From a virus: a stretch of 64,000 nucleotides of DNA. Positions within the stretch are counted from its first letter, which is position 1; the number at the start of each line of letters is the position of its first letter. The notes beneath the pieces were generated by a model, which was not told the DNA's origin, did no database searches, and worked only from the letters and a program-made list of their open reading frames with translations. Shown here piece by piece: positions 26,289-34,761 of this stretch. A program made the translations under genes and the position numbers. The stretch is from the IMG/VR virus record IMGVR_UViG_3300032116_000117, positions 1 to 64,000 of that record; one strand, 5' to 3'.

Positions 26289-28484
26289 TTAAATTAGACA
26301 TGCTCCACCAGCACAACTAACTTCCTCTATCCCAGCAGTATTATCTTCCGTTTCTGATAGTTGTGTATAATCAACTTTTTGAAAGCTATCAAATAAATCA
26401 CAATATAATTTCCAATTATGTACATCTTTCATACAATATGTGAGTCTTTTGACATCTCCGTCGAAATATTTACCAGCAAAATTTTTCATCTTGGTTATGA
26501 ATAACAACTTATCTTGATTGTCTGTCTCTTTAGCCTGATTCATATTGACATAATCACAGGCTGCCCACAAGTTATTATGGAATGCATTTAGGGCAAGTTC
26601 TATTAAACCAGAACACCATAATGCAGCATCTCCGTATTCCTTTACTATTTCTCTACTAGTATAGACAGTAGTAAATGGCGCTTGTGGATAGTCTTTATCT
26701 CCACTTTGAGGAATAAGACTAATTCCAGCAAAGTATTTTCTATTATCAAAGATATAATTGGTCACATCATCCCACTCGTCTGGTTTAACGGTAACAGTAT
26801 TGCTCACATTATGACTTAAATATTCTTGTGTGCATAATGATTTATTTTTACCATTGTTAACCCAGTGCTTTTGTGTTTCTTTGACAACAGAAAGCATCTC
26901 TACTGCTGGTAATTGGTTTTTTAATTTGGCTCCGTCTGGAACCTCAATTGGAAATTTAATTACCTCATCCGTATTATTGGCTGACCACGATGATTTCTCA
27001 CAGGCTTGTGGATTTATCTTTTTAAAGTGTTGGTATGGTGCCTCTAAAACATTTGCCTGTACATGGCGTATATATCGCTTGGCGTGATGTGGGTGGATAC
27101 CTGAACTAGTACCAAGCATACTTGAACTTGTGCCTTCTGGTTTTAAACAAGTTACCCTTGCGGCCTGATTGATATTTATTTTTTTAGCCATCTCTTTATT
27201 GGTTTCAACAGCAATCTTTGCTCCGTTCTTTAATACTTTTTCAGTAAGAACAAGATCGTGTTTCTCCATTGTGCCAGTTAATGACACACCGAGCAGAGAC
27301 TCTCTTGCAAAAATCTTTTCGCTAACATTTCCAAGATATGCTAGTGTTGTGAATCCTGCTTGTAGAGTACCAATTATTGAAGCAGCACGGCATCTCTCAT
27401 AAAAATCATCTTCGTCTACTACGCTAGAGCAATTAATGGTGGACAAGTTGCATCCTTGCCAACCGCTCTTGCCAGTTTCCTCGTCTACTGGCCACATGCC
27501 AATTTCTACACAAGGATTAAAAATCATTTCTGTTGATTCGCTCCAAATAAATCCTGGTTCACCAAACTCTTTAACGCTTTCCATTAACATCTGGAACTCT
27601 TCAAGAGTTGTTTCGTTTTTAAGCAAGAGTGCAGAATTATTGCTTCGTGCTCTTTGTGGATTTTCGACATACCAATTACCAGTTTTAGCTTTGGCCATGT
27701 CTTCATCGTCTGGACTAAACAATGCCAGACTAGCGCTTCTACGAACACCTCCGCTTAATACGGCATCGCTACTATGCATAACAATATCATATGCATCAAT
27801 TGGGCGTAGTTTTTTTTGTCCATTTGATACGCAACGGTCTAACAAATTTCGTATCTTTTCTAGACCATTTTGTAAAGGCTCAAATCCTGGAGCTTTTCCT
27901 ACTCCACTTGCTAGAGGAGAACCTTTTGGACGAATATTAGAATAGTCAAATACAACGTAGCTATTCTTATAGATTTTAAACTCTTCAATAGGTTTACTAA
28001 AATAACTACTCAAAAGAACACCAAGAGCATCTGCCCAGCCTTCTATGCTATCTTCTATAACATATTTTATACCCTGATTATTATTTGGAACTTCATGTTC
28101 TAGTGTTGGTAGTTTAGAGACATGGTGTTTTTGAACACTAAAACCGGTGCCACTCCCACACAATAGAAGCCAAAAACATTCTTGAAAAAATCGTAATCTG
28201 TCACAATAAGAACTTGTGCAATTATAGATTTTTGCGTGTCTCTTTAAGATTGGATCTCCACCAAATTGGAGTCCTCTTTGGGATCCTAAAACCTTCTTTT
28301 TATGCATAATATCATATGCCCAATCTATTTCGTCAGAAATACCAAATTTGTCATACTGAACATGCATCATATCTCTAACGCGGTCTACTGCTTCTTTCCA
28401 TGTTTCTCTACGATTTTTGTCTTCTAGCCAACGAGCATATTTGCTAACAAATGTATAATTCTGAAGTTCTTGAAGCGCAGACAT
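26289..28484 (-). CDS. nrdJ: adenosylcobalamin-dependent (class II) ribonucleotide reductase, monomeric
   Basis: Length 731 aa is close to the Lactobacillus leichmannii type. The core has GSQRGLQFGGDPIL, KIYNCTSSYCD, LLLCGSGTGFSVQ, FNPCVEIGMWPV and WQGCNLSTINC with the radical and redox cysteines. The C-terminus SCAGGACLI has the CxxxxC pair that re-reduces the active site. It makes dNTPs from NTPs using vitamin B12 and needs no oxygen, which suggests a host with cobalamin access. It lies directly after a small membrane gene and dCMP deaminase. Confidence 0.95.
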   Translation of the reverse strand: MSALQELQNYTFVSKYARWLEDKNRRETWKEAVDRVRDMMHVQYDKFGISDEIDWAYDIMHKKKVLGSQRGLQFGGDPILKRHAKIYNCTSSYCDRLRFFQECFWLLLCGSGTGFSVQKHHVSKLPTLEHEVPNNNQGIKYVIEDSIEGWADALGVLLSSYFSKPIEEFKIYKNSYVVFDYSNIRPKGSPLASGVGKAPGFEPLQNGLEKIRNLLDRCVSNGQKKLRPIDAYDIVMHSSDAVLSGGVRRSASLALFSPDDEDMAKAKTGNWYVENPQRARSNNSALLLKNETTLEEFQMLMESVKEFGEPGFIWSESTEMIFNPCVEIGMWPVDEETGKSGWQGCNLSTINCSSVVDEDDFYERCRAASIIGTLQAGFTTLAYLGNVSEKIFARESLLGVSLTGTMEKHDLVLTEKVLKNGAKIAVETNKEMAKKININQAARVTCLKPEGTSSSMLGTSSGIHPHHAKRYIRHVQANVLEAPYQHFKKINPQACEKSSWSANNTDEVIKFPIEVPDGAKLKNQLPAVEMLSVVKETQKHWVNNGKNKSLCTQEYLSHNVSNTVTVKPDEWDDVTNYIFDNRKYFAGISLIPQSGDKDYPQAPFTTVYTSREIVKEYGDAALWCSGLIELALNAFHNNLWAACDYVNMNQAKETDNQDKLLFITKMKNFAGKYFDGDVKRLTYCMKDVHNWKLYCDLFDSFQKVDYTQLSETEDNTAGIEEVSCAGGACLI

Positions 28485-28485
28485 A

Positions 28486-28641
28486 TTATCTCCTATGTAA
28501 ATTATCCAGTAAATAAAACGTGCTTATAAAGCCAAGTATTACTAATCCTTTAAATGATCTATCCATCATTTCGATATTTCCAGTAATACTGTTGTAGAGA
28601 AAATTAAATAAAAATAAATAAAATATGATTATGTATATCAT
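28486..28641 (-). CDS. small membrane protein, 51 aa
   Basis: The start is ATG at 28641 (MIYIIIFYLFLFNFLY), which overlaps the TGA of dCMP deaminase (ATGA). Two hydrophobic stretches (about residues 2-17 and 31-46) separated by a polar loop predict two membrane passes with a short hairpin. It is 1 nt from the reductase gene. Function unknown. Confidence 0.55.
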   Translation of the reverse strand: MIYIIIFYLFLFNFLYNSITGNIEMMDRSFKGLVILGFISTFYLLDNLHRR

Positions 28642-29108
28642 AATACACCAGTCAGTTGTTTCAACCAAGAAAGATCCGGCGTTACTTTTTCGATTTTTAG
28701 ACCACTTAGTTTCACAAACTGATCAAAAATTGTTTTTTGATTTTCATCAAACTTATGAGTTCCATGACTGTCAGACATAATTATCTGGGTCACTCCTTCT
28801 TGCCACAATGCCATAACACAATCATTGCAGCACTGTCCTGTAACATACGCTATGCCGTTATCTGGTCTAACAACACAATTACTAAGAGCATTTCTTTCAG
28901 CATGAATCATCCAAGCATATTTTTCTGGACGAGTTAATGGCAAATAACTATCATCTAGTCCTTTTGGAAATCCATTGTATCCAACACCCAATATGCGGTT
29001 AGACCTATCGGTTATAACGCATCCGTGCTGAGTGTGTATATCATGACTTCTTTGAGAAGCCACTTTTGCTAAGCCTAAAAAATAATTTGTCCACGTTGGT
29101 CTGCTCAT
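28638..29108 (-). CDS. dCMP deaminase
   Basis: SRPTWTNYFLGLAKVASQRS, HGCVITDRSNRILGVGYNGFP, WMIHAERNALSNC (HAE catalytic motif) and YVTGQCCNDCVMALWQ (CxxC zinc site) are the standard dCMP deaminase order. It gives dUMP for thymidylate synthesis. A consensus promoter at 29115-29142 ends right before ATG 29108, so the transcript would have almost no leader, and no Shine-Dalgarno sequence is seen: a candidate leaderless mRNA. Confidence 0.9.
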   Translation of the reverse strand: MSRPTWTNYFLGLAKVASQRSHDIHTQHGCVITDRSNRILGVGYNGFPKGLDDSYLPLTRPEKYAWMIHAERNALSNCVVRPDNGIAYVTGQCCNDCVMALWQEGVTQIIMSDSHGTHKFDENQKTIFDQFVKLSGLKIEKVTPDLSWLKQLTGVL

Positions 29109-29114
29109 GGAGTT

Positions 29115-29142
29115 ATTATAGGCTATATGGTCAAGAAGTCAA
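29115..29142 (-). promoter_or_regulatory. sigma70-like promoter, dCMP deaminase
   Basis: TTGACT (29142-29137), 16-bp spacer, TATAAT (29120-29115), minus strand. The start site predicted 6-8 nt downstream falls at 29107-29109, at the ATG itself. Confidence 0.75.
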
Positions 29143-29144
29143 GA

Positions 29145-29393
29145 CTACTTTTTGGTCACCTTGTTATATAGAACAAGCGTTAAAATACCACCAGCGATTC
29201 CCATTAATATGCCAGCAGGAGATACTGCATTATATTGCCCAAGCATATAAAGAATAGCTCCTCCCATATATGAGCCAGCAACGCCCAATGCTACTGTTTT
29301 TACAAAACCGAAATTTTCTTCGCCAGGAACTATGCTTTTTGCTATAGAACCAACAAATAAACCATAAACACACCACACTAATATATTAAACAT
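29145..29393 (-). CDS. small three-pass membrane protein of GlsB/YeaQ (transglycosylase-associated) type
   Basis: The 82-aa protein has three hydrophobic stretches: VWCVYGLFVGSIAKSIVPG, VALGVAGSYMGGAILYMLG and AGILMGIAGGILTLVLY. The Gly-rich spacing and VGSIAKSIVPG motif fit the YeaQ/YmgE/GlsB family. Role in the phage is unknown; membrane or stress effect on the host is possible. ATG overlaps the next gene by 8 nt. Confidence 0.7.
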   Translation of the reverse strand: MFNILVWCVYGLFVGSIAKSIVPGEENFGFVKTVALGVAGSYMGGAILYMLGQYNAVSPAGILMGIAGGILTLVLYNKVTKK

Positions 29394-29790
29394 TTGCTGC
29401 CTCCACTAAGGTAATAACTTCATCATCCTTGAGATTTTCTCCTGCATCTAGCATTGCTTCAACTATTTTTATTCCATATTTATTGTAATCTTCTGGGCTA
29501 AGTTCTCTCTTGACAATTCTTTTCATTCTCAATCTTGTGAACCACCCTCTTTTTTTACTAAAGGTTCTGATTTCTGCCCCATAAACAGCATATTTGTCTT
29601 GAGATGTCATGTCTTTAGTTTTATTTTTATTGCATTCTTGCAGCACTCTTATGACTGTTAAGATAATGCTGATCATCATCAAAACAGCAATAACGCTGCC
29701 AAATTTTTGGTCTTGAGGAACATTGGCTTTAGCCAATACTCTCTGCGATATTTCTTTTAGTTTTTGATTTTTTTCTTCATCATTTGTCAT
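29386..29790 (-). CDS. single-pass membrane protein, 134 aa
   Basis: A polar N-terminus of about 25 residues, a membrane helix (SVIAVLMMISIILTVIRVLQ, about 32-50), then a basic cytoplasmic part with KKRGWFTRLRMKRIVKR and an acidic C-terminus. No family recognised. It is one of a row of membrane and exported proteins (29145-34114) that may act in lysis, envelope modification or virion entry. Confidence 0.6.
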   Translation of the reverse strand: MTNDEEKNQKLKEISQRVLAKANVPQDQKFGSVIAVLMMISIILTVIRVLQECNKNKTKDMTSQDKYAVYGAEIRTFSKKRGWFTRLRMKRIVKRELSPEDYNKYGIKIVEAMLDAGENLKDDEVITLVEAANV

Positions 29791-29793
29791 ATA

Positions 29794-30123
29794 TCACCTT
29801 GTTGTTGGTCTGCACACACCATCTGGACACGACTGTTTTATTGTTGCTGGTGGATGGACTATAATTTTTGGTGGCTCTGTTTTAGTTTCTGGTTCGCAAT
29901 ATCCGCAGTCCACTTTTTTGATACCATCGCCACTCCAATACCATCCGGCACCCTTACATACTGGACAATCTTTTCTTTTGTATTTTTTACCAGTATTATC
30001 AACATTACGAGCTTTTATTATACTTCCAGCAACCGTGACAGCAGCAGTTGTTGATACATCTAATGATGCATAATTGCCAATAAACATAGAGGCTACGATA
30101 ATAGTTGCTAAAATACTTTTCAT
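29794..30123 (-). CDS. exported cysteine-rich protein, 109 aa
   Basis: ATG at 30123 has GGAGAAAG about 9 nt upstream. The first 20 residues (MKSILATIIVASMFIGNYAS) form a signal peptide. The mature part has CPVCKGAGWYW and CGYCEP, a DnaJ-type CxxCxGxG element with a second CxxC, and a late CPDGVCRP. Zinc binding or disulfides outside the cytoplasm are possible. The start overlaps the TGA of the 52-aa gene (ATGA). Confidence 0.65.
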   Translation of the reverse strand: MKSILATIIVASMFIGNYASLDVSTTAAVTVAGSIIKARNVDNTGKKYKRKDCPVCKGAGWYWSGDGIKKVDCGYCEPETKTEPPKIIVHPPATIKQSCPDGVCRPTTR

Positions 30124-30278
30124 TTTTTCTTTCTCCATCTTGGAAAGATTTTTTTGTCTGGCTTAGGAATTTCTATTTCATCTAAAACTTTTGGATTAAA
30201 AATTTTGATTAAACTCAAAATAAAATTTGATACTATACTTATTAATCTATTTAATACTATTTTATCTAATAGTTTCAT
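30120..30278 (-). CDS. small basic protein, 52 aa
   Basis: ATG at 30278 overlaps the upstream TGA (ATGA) and its own TGA overlaps the downstream ATG (ATGA), so it is coupled at both ends. The N-terminal half is an amphipathic to hydrophobic helix (IVLNRLISIVSNFILSLIKI) and the C-terminus is strongly basic (RWRKKK). It could be a membrane-associated peptide of the lysis cassette. Unknown function; too short to assign. Confidence 0.6.
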   Translation of the reverse strand: MKLLDKIVLNRLISIVSNFILSLIKIFNPKVLDEIEIPKPDKKIFPRWRKKK

Positions 30279-31051
30279 AAACCATACCTATTATTCATTT
30301 CAGTTAAACTAGAAGAAATTTGTGATGCTGTCAAGGCTGCGTTTCTATAAACTTTTAATAAACTTATGTAACCAGTATAAAATTCCGATACATTATGTGC
30401 TGAGTAACCTAGTAATAAGCCCTGAGAAGGATTAACAGAAGCAGGAGCGGAACCATCAACAACCAGCGTATCTCCAACATACAGTTTCACGTTTGTGCCA
30501 GATTTCACAATTGCTATCTGGGTCCATTCGTTCAAAGGCAAATTGACAGTAGAGTTCCAATCGTAAGCTGTTCCTGCTATGTATAGGGAATCAGGTGATG
30601 ATATATCATTCCACCTTAACATGACTCCATTTTCATAAGTGCCAATATTAAGAATTGTATGGAAAGATAGTAAATTTCCAGCTATTCTAGTCCATACTAA
30701 AATACTAAATGAATCTGTGCCAAAGTTTAAATAACCATTATAATTATTATCATAAACACTTTCGGCACCATTAAACAGCATAGCACTACCATAAGTTGTA
30801 GTATACATGCCTCCATAGCTTAGTGTCAAATCATTACTAGGAGCGGCCAAATCATACCATGTTGTTCCGGTTCCAGGATAACTAGTTGAATTATCAGCAT
30901 CTACGCTTAAAACTAGCGAGCCACCGGGTTGAGCAGAATAAACATAAAATGCGTTTTCATTGTATGAATAATCGCTATAATCTATATGAAAGGTCTGAGC
31001 TTTTCTAATATAAAAAGAAGAATTATTTTTTCTAACAAAATAATCTGTCAT
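30275..31051 (-). CDS. LamG/concanavalin-like lectin protein, 258 aa
   Basis: From about residue 45 the protein is a beta sandwich: GGSLVLSVDADNSTSYPG and TWYDLAAPSNDLTL at the start, FSILVWTRIAGN, NEWTQIAIVKSGTNVKLYVG, then YTGYISLLKVYRNAALTASQ at the end, the LamG repeat order. It probably binds glycan or protein and could be a virion decoration or tail protein. No signal peptide. It overlaps the papain-like gene by 4 nt and the 52-aa gene by 4 nt. Confidence 0.75.
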   Translation of the reverse strand: MTDYFVRKNNSSFYIRKAQTFHIDYSDYSYNENAFYVYSAQPGGSLVLSVDADNSTSYPGTGTTWYDLAAPSNDLTLSYGGMYTTTYGSAMLFNGAESVYDNNYNGYLNFGTDSFSILVWTRIAGNLLSFHTILNIGTYENGVMLRWNDISSPDSLYIAGTAYDWNSTVNLPLNEWTQIAIVKSGTNVKLYVGDTLVVDGSAPASVNPSQGLLLGYSAHNVSEFYTGYISLLKVYRNAALTASQISSSLTEMNNRYGL

Positions 31052-31977
31052 AAATAATCCTCAAAACCATAAGAAGGAAGTTTTTGTACTGGAAATCCAT
31101 CAAAATTACTAAACGCATAACTACCATTTTGAGCTAGCATTCCAGCAGCAACATCTGAGCGTATTAAAAATGAGCCATCTGGAATTGGACCCCATTCTGG
31201 ATGACCGCCATCATTCCATTTGCCCCAACTATTTTGTACTAAGAATAATGGTTCACTACCAGTATCATCACACGCTATCCAAGCCATGCAATGAGCCCAA
31301 CTACCACTAACATTAGATATTCCCTTTTTATCTCTCTTATTGCTAAATCCATAACTAGAACATACTGCTAAACCATAACCGTTTGCTAGCGCATCTCTTG
31401 CTTCGTCTATTGTTTTTACTAAACTGACTGTTTTAATTTGATGATCGTTTGCAGCATCTATTACAACATCTGGTAGACCTCTCGCTCCCCATCCTGCTCC
31501 AAGGTTACCATTATATTTACTAAAATCAGCTACTCCCTTATAGTTCTTACGCAAAAGGATTCCTCCATTTTTACTAACAAATTCTGCTGCTCTTGAGCAA
31601 CTCATTCCTTGGCCTCCATGACCCCTAGCGCCATAAATAGCTTCTGTTGCACCTCTAGCAATCCATGCTTCTCTTTCTCCATGCACATCTATTTCTACTG
31701 CTCTACTAACATCACAAGCACTTCGTGTTCCATGACTAACACAATCTCCAGTGGTTTGTCTTTCTTCATAAGCTTTTTTATCAAATTTTAATACACTCTT
31801 ATATGGCGTTGATAATTTCCCCTTACCACTCCCTACTATTTTTTTGTTTGCTCCATCTCCAAATAGTGGATATTTGCTTACCTCCATCAGATGGTCAAAA
31901 ACATGCTGTTCCCATAAGCAACCACTAAAACCTTTTCTATAATTGTTATATAACTCTTCAGGAGTGTATCTTGCCAT
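31048..31977 (-). CDS. papain-like (C1A) cysteine protease, 309 aa
   Basis: ATG at 31977 overlaps the upstream TAA (TAATG). TTGDCVSHGTRSACD at about residues 75-90 gives the catalytic Cys, GSWAHCMAWIACDD gives His, and LVQNSWGKWNDGG gives Asn: the full C1A triad in order. There is no signal peptide or propeptide that I can see. It could act on host or virion proteins or on peptidoglycan crosslinks; papain-fold enzymes do all of these. It sits between a LamG protein and membrane-anchored proteins. Confidence 0.85.
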   Translation of the reverse strand: MARYTPEELYNNYRKGFSGCLWEQHVFDHLMEVSKYPLFGDGANKKIVGSGKGKLSTPYKSVLKFDKKAYEERQTTGDCVSHGTRSACDVSRAVEIDVHGEREAWIARGATEAIYGARGHGGQGMSCSRAAEFVSKNGGILLRKNYKGVADFSKYNGNLGAGWGARGLPDVVIDAANDHQIKTVSLVKTIDEARDALANGYGLAVCSSYGFSNKRDKKGISNVSGSWAHCMAWIACDDTGSEPLFLVQNSWGKWNDGGHPEWGPIPDGSFLIRSDVAAGMLAQNGSYAFSNFDGFPVQKLPSYGFEDYL

Positions 31978-32474
31978 TATTTGCTTCCTTCGTTGCAAGC
32001 CCATGATAAAGCACGAAATCCGTCTACAGACTTTGTTCTTAAAGTATCTGTAAGTGGAACAGAATCATCACCAATAATACTAACAATAAGATCATTACAT
32101 GATTTTGCAAGATTAGAGTACTTGCCTTTTATATCCATCTTTAACATTAGTCCGGCCAAAGAATTAGCTTGACGAATTTCTTCTGTATTTTTTATAACAG
32201 CATCTTCACCATTCAGAGATATCAATGTTGCTAAATCATTGTATAATTCAGCTAATTTAACTCCATCTACTTTTCTTCCTGACCCGCCAGATCTTAAAGC
32301 ATCCACAACTTTTAAAGCCATAATTTCTAAATCTTTATCTGATGGTTTTTCAATAACAACAACAGATGGTCTTGTTACTGTACCGCCAGTATTGATCCAG
32401 TTTGATAAATCTGGTTTAAAAAGTCCTATGGCTATTAATGCAACACCAACTCCTAGTAAAAGCTTGTTATTCAT
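31977..32474 (-). CDS. membrane-anchored or exported protein, 165 aa
   Basis: ATG at 32474 (MNNKLLLGVGVALIAIG) follows the upstream stop by overlap (TGATG); a GTG one codon earlier is possible. A hydrophobic N-terminal stretch (about 3-20) is a signal anchor. The rest is helical with Ala and Leu and no motif (KVVDALRSGGSGRKVDG). It is coupled to the papain-like gene by TAATG. Unknown. Confidence 0.6.
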   Translation of the reverse strand: MNNKLLLGVGVALIAIGLFKPDLSNWINTGGTVTRPSVVVIEKPSDKDLEIMALKVVDALRSGGSGRKVDGVKLAELYNDLATLISLNGEDAVIKNTEEIRQANSLAGLMLKMDIKGKYSNLAKSCNDLIVSIIGDDSVPLTDTLRTKSVDGFRALSWACNEGSK

Positions 32475-32851
32475 CACACATTCTCCTTGTTTGATCCGCA
32501 GATATTAGGACTCAGATATGGAAACATTTGATCGGCAACCTTTACTGCTTCTATGCAATTGCTTTTAGCCGCCAAATCTCTTGTTTGTTTCCATGATACA
32601 ATAAGATCGAAGAACACGGCCTCTTTATCTGTTGTGTCAGAAGAAGATGGAACAACGGGGGTTACATTTAACTTATTGGTGGCGGGTATTTTACTCTTGA
32701 CATTAGTTACAATGTCGGAAATAATTTTTTGGACGGGGCTAAGTTTGTCCTTAAATAAGGCCCATAAAACTAATCCTGCTCCAGCATATAAAGCCAGATC
32801 TAAAGTAGAGACTGACTTGCTAAATTCTTCAAAAGTTTGTGTGTAGTTCAT
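32474..32851 (-). CDS. membrane-anchored protein, 125 aa
   Basis: One hydrophobic helix near residues 17-32 (LDLALYAGAGLVLWALF) is followed by a soluble helical domain with Cys pairs (SNCIEAVKVADQMFPYLSPN). The layout mirrors the next gene and suggests a pair, perhaps of spanin or channel type. Overlap 23 nt with the upstream gene. No family recognised. Confidence 0.55.
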   Translation of the reverse strand: MNYTQTFEEFSKSVSTLDLALYAGAGLVLWALFKDKLSPVQKIISDIVTNVKSKIPATNKLNVTPVVPSSSDTTDKEAVFFDLIVSWKQTRDLAAKSNCIEAVKVADQMFPYLSPNICGSNKENV

Positions 32852-33245
32852 TTTTTTCCTCTTTGTTAAAACCTTTTTTGATAAAAACTCCGGTATTTCT
32901 GAAAATAGTTACTGTAGCATCTATGGACGCGGCAACCATAATCATTAATATGCCTTTAACATACCTATGTATAATAGGTTCTATGAGCTGAGGAACAAAA
33001 GGAATATCAATGACTATAAAAACTCTATCATAAAAACTATTTAAGCAACTAAGCGCCAATGTTTTTTTATCTGATCCCGCTAAATCATTAGCAGTATGTT
33101 CTATTACTTGGACTATGCTCGCTGTAGCCAACTGCAACAGTTTCCACGCTTCACCAATGGCTATTTTTTTTACATGTCCTATGGATTCTTGAGTTTGTGA
33201 AATTAAAATTTCAGATTCTTTTTGAACTATTTCTTTTGGTGTCAT
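32829..33245 (-). CDS. helical membrane-associated protein, 138 aa
   Basis: Mostly helical with a hydrophobic part at about 92-118 (YVKGILMIMVAASIDATVTI). A charged N-terminus (TPKEIVQKESEILISQTQES) is amphipathic. It overlaps the holin-like gene upstream by 35 nt. Position within the cassette suggests lysis or membrane function, unproven. Confidence 0.5.
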   Translation of the reverse strand: MTPKEIVQKESEILISQTQESIGHVKKIAIGEAWKLLQLATASIVQVIEHTANDLAGSDKKTLALSCLNSFYDRVFIVIDIPFVPQLIEPIIHRYVKGILMIMVAASIDATVTIFRNTGVFIKKGFNKEEKNELHTNF

Positions 33246-33552
33246 TTTTTTTACTTCTTTTTTTCCTAGTTTTGATTATCGCTGGCTTTGGAGTTGGCTC
33301 TACTGATGGCTTTGTTTCTGGTTGATTTGTCCGCCAAATTTTTTTGATTTCTGTTCTGCCTTTTATGTATCTAAAAAGTACGGTTAATTGTCCAACTATT
33401 AGTATTAAAGCTTCTAGACCTCTACTTGTTTCACTTATCAGATCTTCTTTTTGACTATTACTATCCAATAATCCTAGTAAATACAATCCACTAAATAAAA
33501 AGCTCACTAAAGTGAACCAAAATTCACTGGTTTTGTACCCTGGTTTGATCAT
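33211..33552 (-). CDS. holin-like two-pass membrane protein, 113 aa
   Basis: ATG at 33552 follows the preceding gene's TGA by 5 nt; an in-frame TTG at 33561 overlaps it. Two hydrophobic helices (FWFTLVSFLFSGLYLLGLL at about 11-29 and ALILIVGQLTVLFRYI) with a short polar loop, and a Lys/Arg-rich C-terminus (KKRSKKNDTKRNSSKR), are the usual holin plan. No endolysin gene is certain nearby, so holin remains inference. Confidence 0.55.
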   Translation of the reverse strand: MIKPGYKTSEFWFTLVSFLFSGLYLLGLLDSNSQKEDLISETSRGLEALILIVGQLTVLFRYIKGRTEIKKIWRTNQPETKPSVEPTPKPAIIKTRKKRSKKNDTKRNSSKRI

Positions 33553-33557
33553 TGTTA

Positions 33558-33761
33558 TCAAGTGCCTTGAGTGCCGTCGCCATGGTAGTAACTTGGATCA
33601 TCAAATCTAACATCAAATTTTGCTTGAATATCTGTTATTACCGGAGTATTATTCACATAAGCATCATATTTAGAATATTGTCCTGTCCATGAGGTAGTAG
33701 TTATCATGGTTCCATTTTTAATATTATTAGCTGAAATTGCTTTTTGAATATCATTTGCCAT
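33558..33761 (-). CDS. small unknown protein, 67 aa
   Basis: Polar beta-rich protein with repeated Asn, Thr and Asp (MITTTSWTGQYSKYDAYV) and no Cys. A Shine-Dalgarno sequence (GGAG, about 7 nt upstream) precedes the ATG. It could be a virion-linked small protein. No family recognised. Confidence 0.55.
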   Translation of the reverse strand: MANDIQKAISANNIKNGTMITTTSWTGQYSKYDAYVNNTPVITDIQAKFDVRFDDPSYYHGDGTQGT

Positions 33762-33793
33762 ATTTATTTCTCCATAAATTTATTTACACCAAA

Positions 33794-34114
33794 CTATCTG
33801 TGCTCTATTCTATCTTCTAGTGCTTCTAATGTTTTGCCTAAAGTGGCAATTTGTATTTTTAATTCATTCATAACTTCTGTATTTTTTTGCAACATTTGGG
33901 TCAAAGCATTTTGTGTTTCTTTATTAATAGCCAATCTTTCCATTATAAACTGACGATCATGTAAATATGGAGATTTAGTTTCTATCATATCTGCAACTTC
34001 TGATCTGGTTGCCATATTCTTCCCAATAGTAAACCAAAAACCTATCATTGTTACAATGATCCCTATGCTGGTCGTTGCTATATTTTCCCAGAAATGAATT
34101 ATAGTTTCATTCAT
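33794..34114 (-). CDS. membrane-anchored coiled-coil protein, 106 aa
   Basis: A membrane helix at about 12-31 (ATTSIGIIVTMIGFWFTIG) is followed by a long charged helix with heptad pattern (ATLGKTLEALEDRIEHR). This is the plan of an anchored coiled-coil or spanin-type protein. It is the first gene after the 34132-34167 terminator, so it probably has a promoter in the intergenic part, though none is clear. Confidence 0.55.
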   Translation of the reverse strand: MNETIIHFWENIATTSIGIIVTMIGFWFTIGKNMATRSEVADMIETKSPYLHDRQFIMERLAINKETQNALTQMLQKNTEVMNELKIQIATLGKTLEALEDRIEHR

Positions 34115-34131
34115 AGTTTTAACCTTTCAAG

Positions 34132-34167
34132 AAAAAAAGCCACCAATACTTTGCAGTACGATGGCTT
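34132..34167 (-). terminator. rho-independent terminator downstream of 34195-34761
   Basis: On the minus strand AAGCCATC (34167-34160) pairs with GGTGGCTT (34144-34137), with one G·U, followed by a run of seven T at 34138-34132. It lies 28 nt after the stop codon of the upstream gene, suggesting that gene is a strongly expressed late gene. Confidence 0.8.
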
Positions 34168-34194
34168 GATTCCTTTGTAAAGCCTTAAGAATAA

Positions 34195-34761
34195 TTACCA
34201 GTTGGTTTTTGCTTTGTATTCTGAGTTAGCATCACTACCATAAACAGGATTTTTTGCACCAGCCATATAGACAATCTGACCAGGAGCGGACTGAGTTGGT
34301 GTTGCTGCAACGTCTGTTGCTAGAGCGTCGGTAGCAACTGTTGGATTCTGGGTGGCACCGCTTTGGTTGTTGGCAAATTGACCAGTGTAGATATTCCATA
34401 GACCAGCTCTAATTGCAGTAGTAAATCTGCGTGTACGAAGTGTTTCAAGTTTATGAATACTTCTAACTAATGATGGCTGAGACGCGCCACTTTGTAATAC
34501 GCTATTGCTAACACCAGATAGTGTAGTGGTTAGTCTTTTTGCAATTGGTTTGGGATTGTCATATTTAAAAGTACCAGCGGATACGGCCTCGTCTGCCCAA
34601 CTATTATCAATAACGGTTGAGCCAAAACCAGTATCCTGTGTTTTGCCTAATGTTACTTGATCTACTAGAGTGGTGGTAGAACCAACATTTATTGCTGCAC
34701 CACCAGTATTTTTTGTGGATGTGGCTGTCGTACTACTGCCATTTTGTTGAATTGAGGCCAT
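34195..34761 (-). CDS. probable abundant virion-associated protein, 188 aa
   Basis: ATG at 34761 is preferred since GGAG lies 6 nt upstream; an in-frame ATG at 34773 lacks it. The protein is rich in Ser, Thr, Ala and Gly (TTTLVDQVTLGKTQDTGFG), soluble, without motifs, and ends in a helical tail. Alone between an intergenic region and a strong terminator, it looks like a highly expressed late protein such as a decoration or tail-tube component. This is inference from context. Confidence 0.55.
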   Translation of the reverse strand: MASIQQNGSSTTATSTKNTGGAAINVGSTTTLVDQVTLGKTQDTGFGSTVIDNSWADEAVSAGTFKYDNPKPIAKRLTTTLSGVSNSVLQSGASQPSLVRSIHKLETLRTRRFTTAIRAGLWNIYTGQFANNQSGATQNPTVATDALATDVAATPTQSAPGQIVYMAGAKNPVYGSDANSEYKAKTNW

